Shown: positions 5,508 to 6,925 of the stretch, piece by piece
Position numbering within the stretch: the first letter of the stretch is position 1
Layout: each line of letters opens with the position of its first letter
The notes under the pieces: model-generated
Seen by the model: the letters and a program-made list of their open reading frames with translations, nothing else
Databases searched by the model: none
What the model was told of the DNA's origin: nothing
Translations under genes and position numbers: made by a program
Source: JBIQLO01 sp044464175
Lineage (GTDB): Bacteria > Planctomycetota > Phycisphaerae > Tepidisphaerales > Tepidisphaeraceae
Direction: 5' to 3'
Assembly (NCBI GenBank): GCA_044464175.1
Contig: JBIQLO010000202.1
Coordinates: 1 to 6,925, forward strand
Length of the DNA: 6,925 bases

Positions 5508-6710
5508 TCAGGAATAGGACAGGCCGGCGGCCTGTTCCACGGGCTCATTCAAACCTTCCAACTCCGCCGACACCGGCTGCTGCACAACGCTGCGGCCCCA
5601 GTTCATCATGAATTGCGGTAGTTCCGAGGCCGCCGACTCGTTGAGCCGGGGCGCCAGCCGCTCAGGACGCCGGGGGCGGCCGGGGGCGTGCAGGCGGTCC
5701 AGCAGACACTGCACGGTCCGGGCGGCGATCTCCATCAGGTCCAGTTCGAAGCGGTAGACCGGCAGGGGAAACGGCAGGGGCGACTGGCGGTTGGTGAGCG
5801 TGGCGATGGCCGGGCGATAGGCCCCATCCGAATGGATCGCATGGGCCAGGCCCAGGGCCACGTAATCATCATGCGTGCCGATCAGCGCATCGGGGCGCTC
5901 ATCGGCGGGCATCCGCAGCAAGCGCTGTCCCAGGTCCATGCCACCGCGCACATGGCCCCAGGTCTCCAACTCCAAACCGGCCGCCTGCGGGTGATGGGCC
6001 AGGGCCGCGCGGAAGGTGGTCTGGAAATAGGGCGATTCAGGAATCCAGGGCTGGCCCGGCAGGATCAGCGCCAAACGTCGGCTTCCCCGGCCCACCAGCA
6101 GATCGACCGCCTGCTGAATCATGGGCCCCTGATCGACGATCAGGCCGGTGGCGGCGGAAGGTTCGGGTCCGCCGGCCGGCAGAATGCCGCAGGGCACCAC
6201 CCCCCGCCGAGCCAGCCGCTCCTGCTCGCAGGTCATCAGCCGGGCCGTGAAGACCGCGCCGTCGATCACCCCGGCCTCCAAATCCGCCTCCAATCCGCTG
6301 AATTCCGAGAGTTCGTGATGCAGGCGGGAGCGGCCTTCGCTGTGGTAAAGGCGCACCTGACATCCGGCCGCCTGAAGATGGTTCTGGAGATATTGGGAGA
6401 GGACCGCCCACGCCAGCCCGCCCCGATGCTCAGAGACGAGGGTGATGCACAGGCCAATGGTCCAGGGCACCGGCTGGGGCGGGGCCGTCCGCAGCAGGCG
6501 GGTGCCGATCTTCTTACGGCGCTCGACGACCCCCCGGGCTTCGAGCAGCCGCATCGCCTCGTTGAAGGGAACGGTGCCGCACCCCAGCTCCTTCTGCCAG
6601 AGCGGCTGAGAGGGGAGCAGGTCCCCTTCCCGCAGCCGATGGATGCGAATGTGCTGAAGCATACGTTTGTATGCCTGTCCGGCCGAAGATGTCAGATCGA
6701 GAACGGCCAT
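5508..6710 (-). CDS. GntR-type winged-helix regulator with LacI/GalR-like ligand-binding domain
   Basis: This 400-residue protein has two parts. Residues ~10-75 form a GntR-like winged helix-turn-helix: IRIHRLREGDLLPSQ, then a recognition region around ELGCGTVPFNEAMRLLEARGVV, and the wing KKIGTRLL. Residues ~84-370 resemble the type 1 periplasmic-binding fold of LacI/GalR sensors, with WTIGLCITLV, DGAVFTA, VDQGPMIQQAVDLLVGRGSRRLALI spread over strands and helices, PDALIGTHDDYVALGL, and LPVYRFELDLMEIAARTVQ. This GntR-LacI arrangement is known from AraR, which responds to a sugar. By analogy the protein is a cytoplasmic transcription factor controlling the adjacent genes in response to a carbohydrate; the ligand is unknown. 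The ATG at 6710-6708 keeps the whole DNA-binding domain but lacks a clear Shine-Dalgarno; an internal ATG (M17) would truncate the first helix. The tail after ~370 is unassigned. Confidence 0.92.
   Translation of the reverse strand: MAVLDLTSSAGQAYKRMLQHIRIHRLREGDLLPSQPLWQKELGCGTVPFNEAMRLLEARGVVERRKKIGTRLLRTAPPQPVPWTIGLCITLVSEHRGGLAWAVLSQYLQNHLQAAGCQVRLYHSEGRSRLHHELSEFSGLEADLEAGVIDGAVFTARLMTCEQERLARRGVVPCGILPAGGPEPSAATGLIVDQGPMIQQAVDLLVGRGSRRLALILPGQPWIPESPYFQTTFRAALAHHPQAAGLELETWGHVRGGMDLGQRLLRMPADERPDALIGTHDDYVALGLAHAIHSDGAYRPAIATLTNRQSPLPFPLPVYRFELDLMEIAARTVQCLLDRLHAPGRPRRPERLAPRLNESAASELPQFMMNWGRSVVQQPVSAELEGLNEPVEQAAGLSYS
6659..6674. promoter_or_regulatory. Perfect inverted repeat GCATAC-GTTT-GTATGC inside the regulator gene: possible operator
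   Basis: Six-base arms 6659-6664 and 6669-6674 flank four bases, within codons 13-18 of the regulator. Inverted repeats of this size near the start are typical of GntR/LacI-family operators, so autoregulation is possible. It could also be chance. No second copy was seen in the window. Confidence 0.3.
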
Positions 6711-6737
6711 GGCGGAAAGGTTTATTGACTACATTGG

Positions 6738-6767
6738 TAAATAACCGATCCCCGAGATTTCTGTCAA
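6738..6767 (-). promoter_or_regulatory. Probable sigma-70-like promoter of the regulator/operon
   Basis: On the minus strand a perfect -35 hexamer TTGACA lies at 6767-6762. The -10 is weak: TTATTT at 6744-6739 after 17 bases, or TATTTA at 6743-6738 after 18 bases. Transcription would start near 6730, about 20 bases before the ATG. An AT-rich inverted repeat TTATT (6722-6726) / AATAA (6740-6744) overlaps the start region and may be an operator. Confidence 0.5.
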
Positions 6768-6925
6768 GAAAAATCTTTCAGGAGAAGCGGGTCGGCTAAG
6801 GGGTAGGAGATAAAACCTCGGTGGCGGTGTCCATTTACAGGAACGAACTGAGCCGAGAGCGTCAGCGAGCGGTCTTTGCGCGCGGGATATCGCGTGCGAA
6901 AGTTTGACCCACCGACGCCCTGCGC
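6768..6925. other. Gene-free region with GC-rich palindromic and repeat-like sequence
   Basis: No supported gene is seen here on either strand. The region holds a purine-rich stretch (6781-6813), a GAGC-rich segment at 6850-6872 that recalls dispersed repeats of PVC genomes (from memory), and an imperfect palindrome at 6874-6902. A short GTG frame near 6828 on the plus strand gives only about 26 residues before TGA and has no family resemblance. An unseen gene on the right may begin or end just beyond 6925. Confidence 0.5.
6874..6902. repeat. Imperfect palindrome centred on GATATC
   Basis: CGCGCGGGATATCGCGTGCG (6879-6898) is symmetric around GATATC with two mismatched pairs. CTTT (6874-6877) and AAAG (6899-6902) extend the symmetry around one unpaired G. 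It may be an operator, a stem-loop or part of a dispersed repeat; nothing in the window decides this. Confidence 0.6.

Noticed and set aside
5688..6728. Open frame of 346 codons on the plus strand opposite the regulator.
   Set aside because: Its composition is typical of an antisense shadow (rich in Gly, Arg, Gln, His), it has no family resemblance, and the minus strand encodes a clear GntR-type regulator there.

Overview
The window is a GC-rich stretch of bacterial DNA in which every well-supported gene lies on the minus strand. The best guess for the source is a PVC-superphylum bacterium (Lentisphaerota, Verrucomicrobiota or Planctomycetota), probably a free-living or gut polysaccharide degrader. 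This rests on three tandem pseudopilins that combine an FTLVELLVVIGI amino terminus with a carboxy-terminal H-X9-DG motif, on a CBM9-like/TIM-barrel secreted protein, and on palindromic repeats of types I recall from such genomes. No rRNA or other phylogenetic marker is present, so this is inference.

Layout in the direction of transcription (right to left): (1) 6711-6925, a gene-free stretch with a probable promoter and GC-rich palindromic or repeat-like sequence. (2) 5508-6710, a GntR-type winged-helix regulator fused to a LacI/GalR-like sugar-sensor domain. (3) 4642-5433, 3785-4576 and 2856-3719, three paralogous type II/IV pseudopilins with 19-residue leaders. (4) A 67-bp nested palindrome at 2784-2850, ending at the Shine-Dalgarno of the next gene. 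(5) 1907-2773, a secreted protein of unknown family that starts with TTG. (6) 1-1910, a large secreted protein with a CBM9-like domain, beta-sandwich regions and a glycoside-hydrolase-like TIM barrel. It overlaps the previous gene by ATGA and runs off the left edge.

The six genes are co-directional, with gaps of 82 bp or less, and could form one operon. A plausible reading is a carbohydrate-utilisation locus: the regulator senses a sugar, the CBM9/TIM-barrel protein binds and cuts a glycan outside the cytoplasm, the 288-residue protein is its translationally coupled partner, and the pseudopilins serve secretion or surface display. That linkage is inferred from gene order only.

The most striking observation is at 1818-1892. 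A 75-bp palindromic element with perfect 17-bp ends (ACCACAGAGACACAGAG) sits in frame as codons 7-31 of the CBM9/TIM-barrel gene. It supplies the Arg-rich n-region and much of the Leu/Cys-rich hydrophobic core of the predicted signal peptide, which looks like a dispersed repeat recruited as an export signal. The second notable pattern is that the intergenic and 5' parts of pseudopilins 2 and 3 are nearly identical (104 of 108 bases) while the rest of the genes has diverged strongly.
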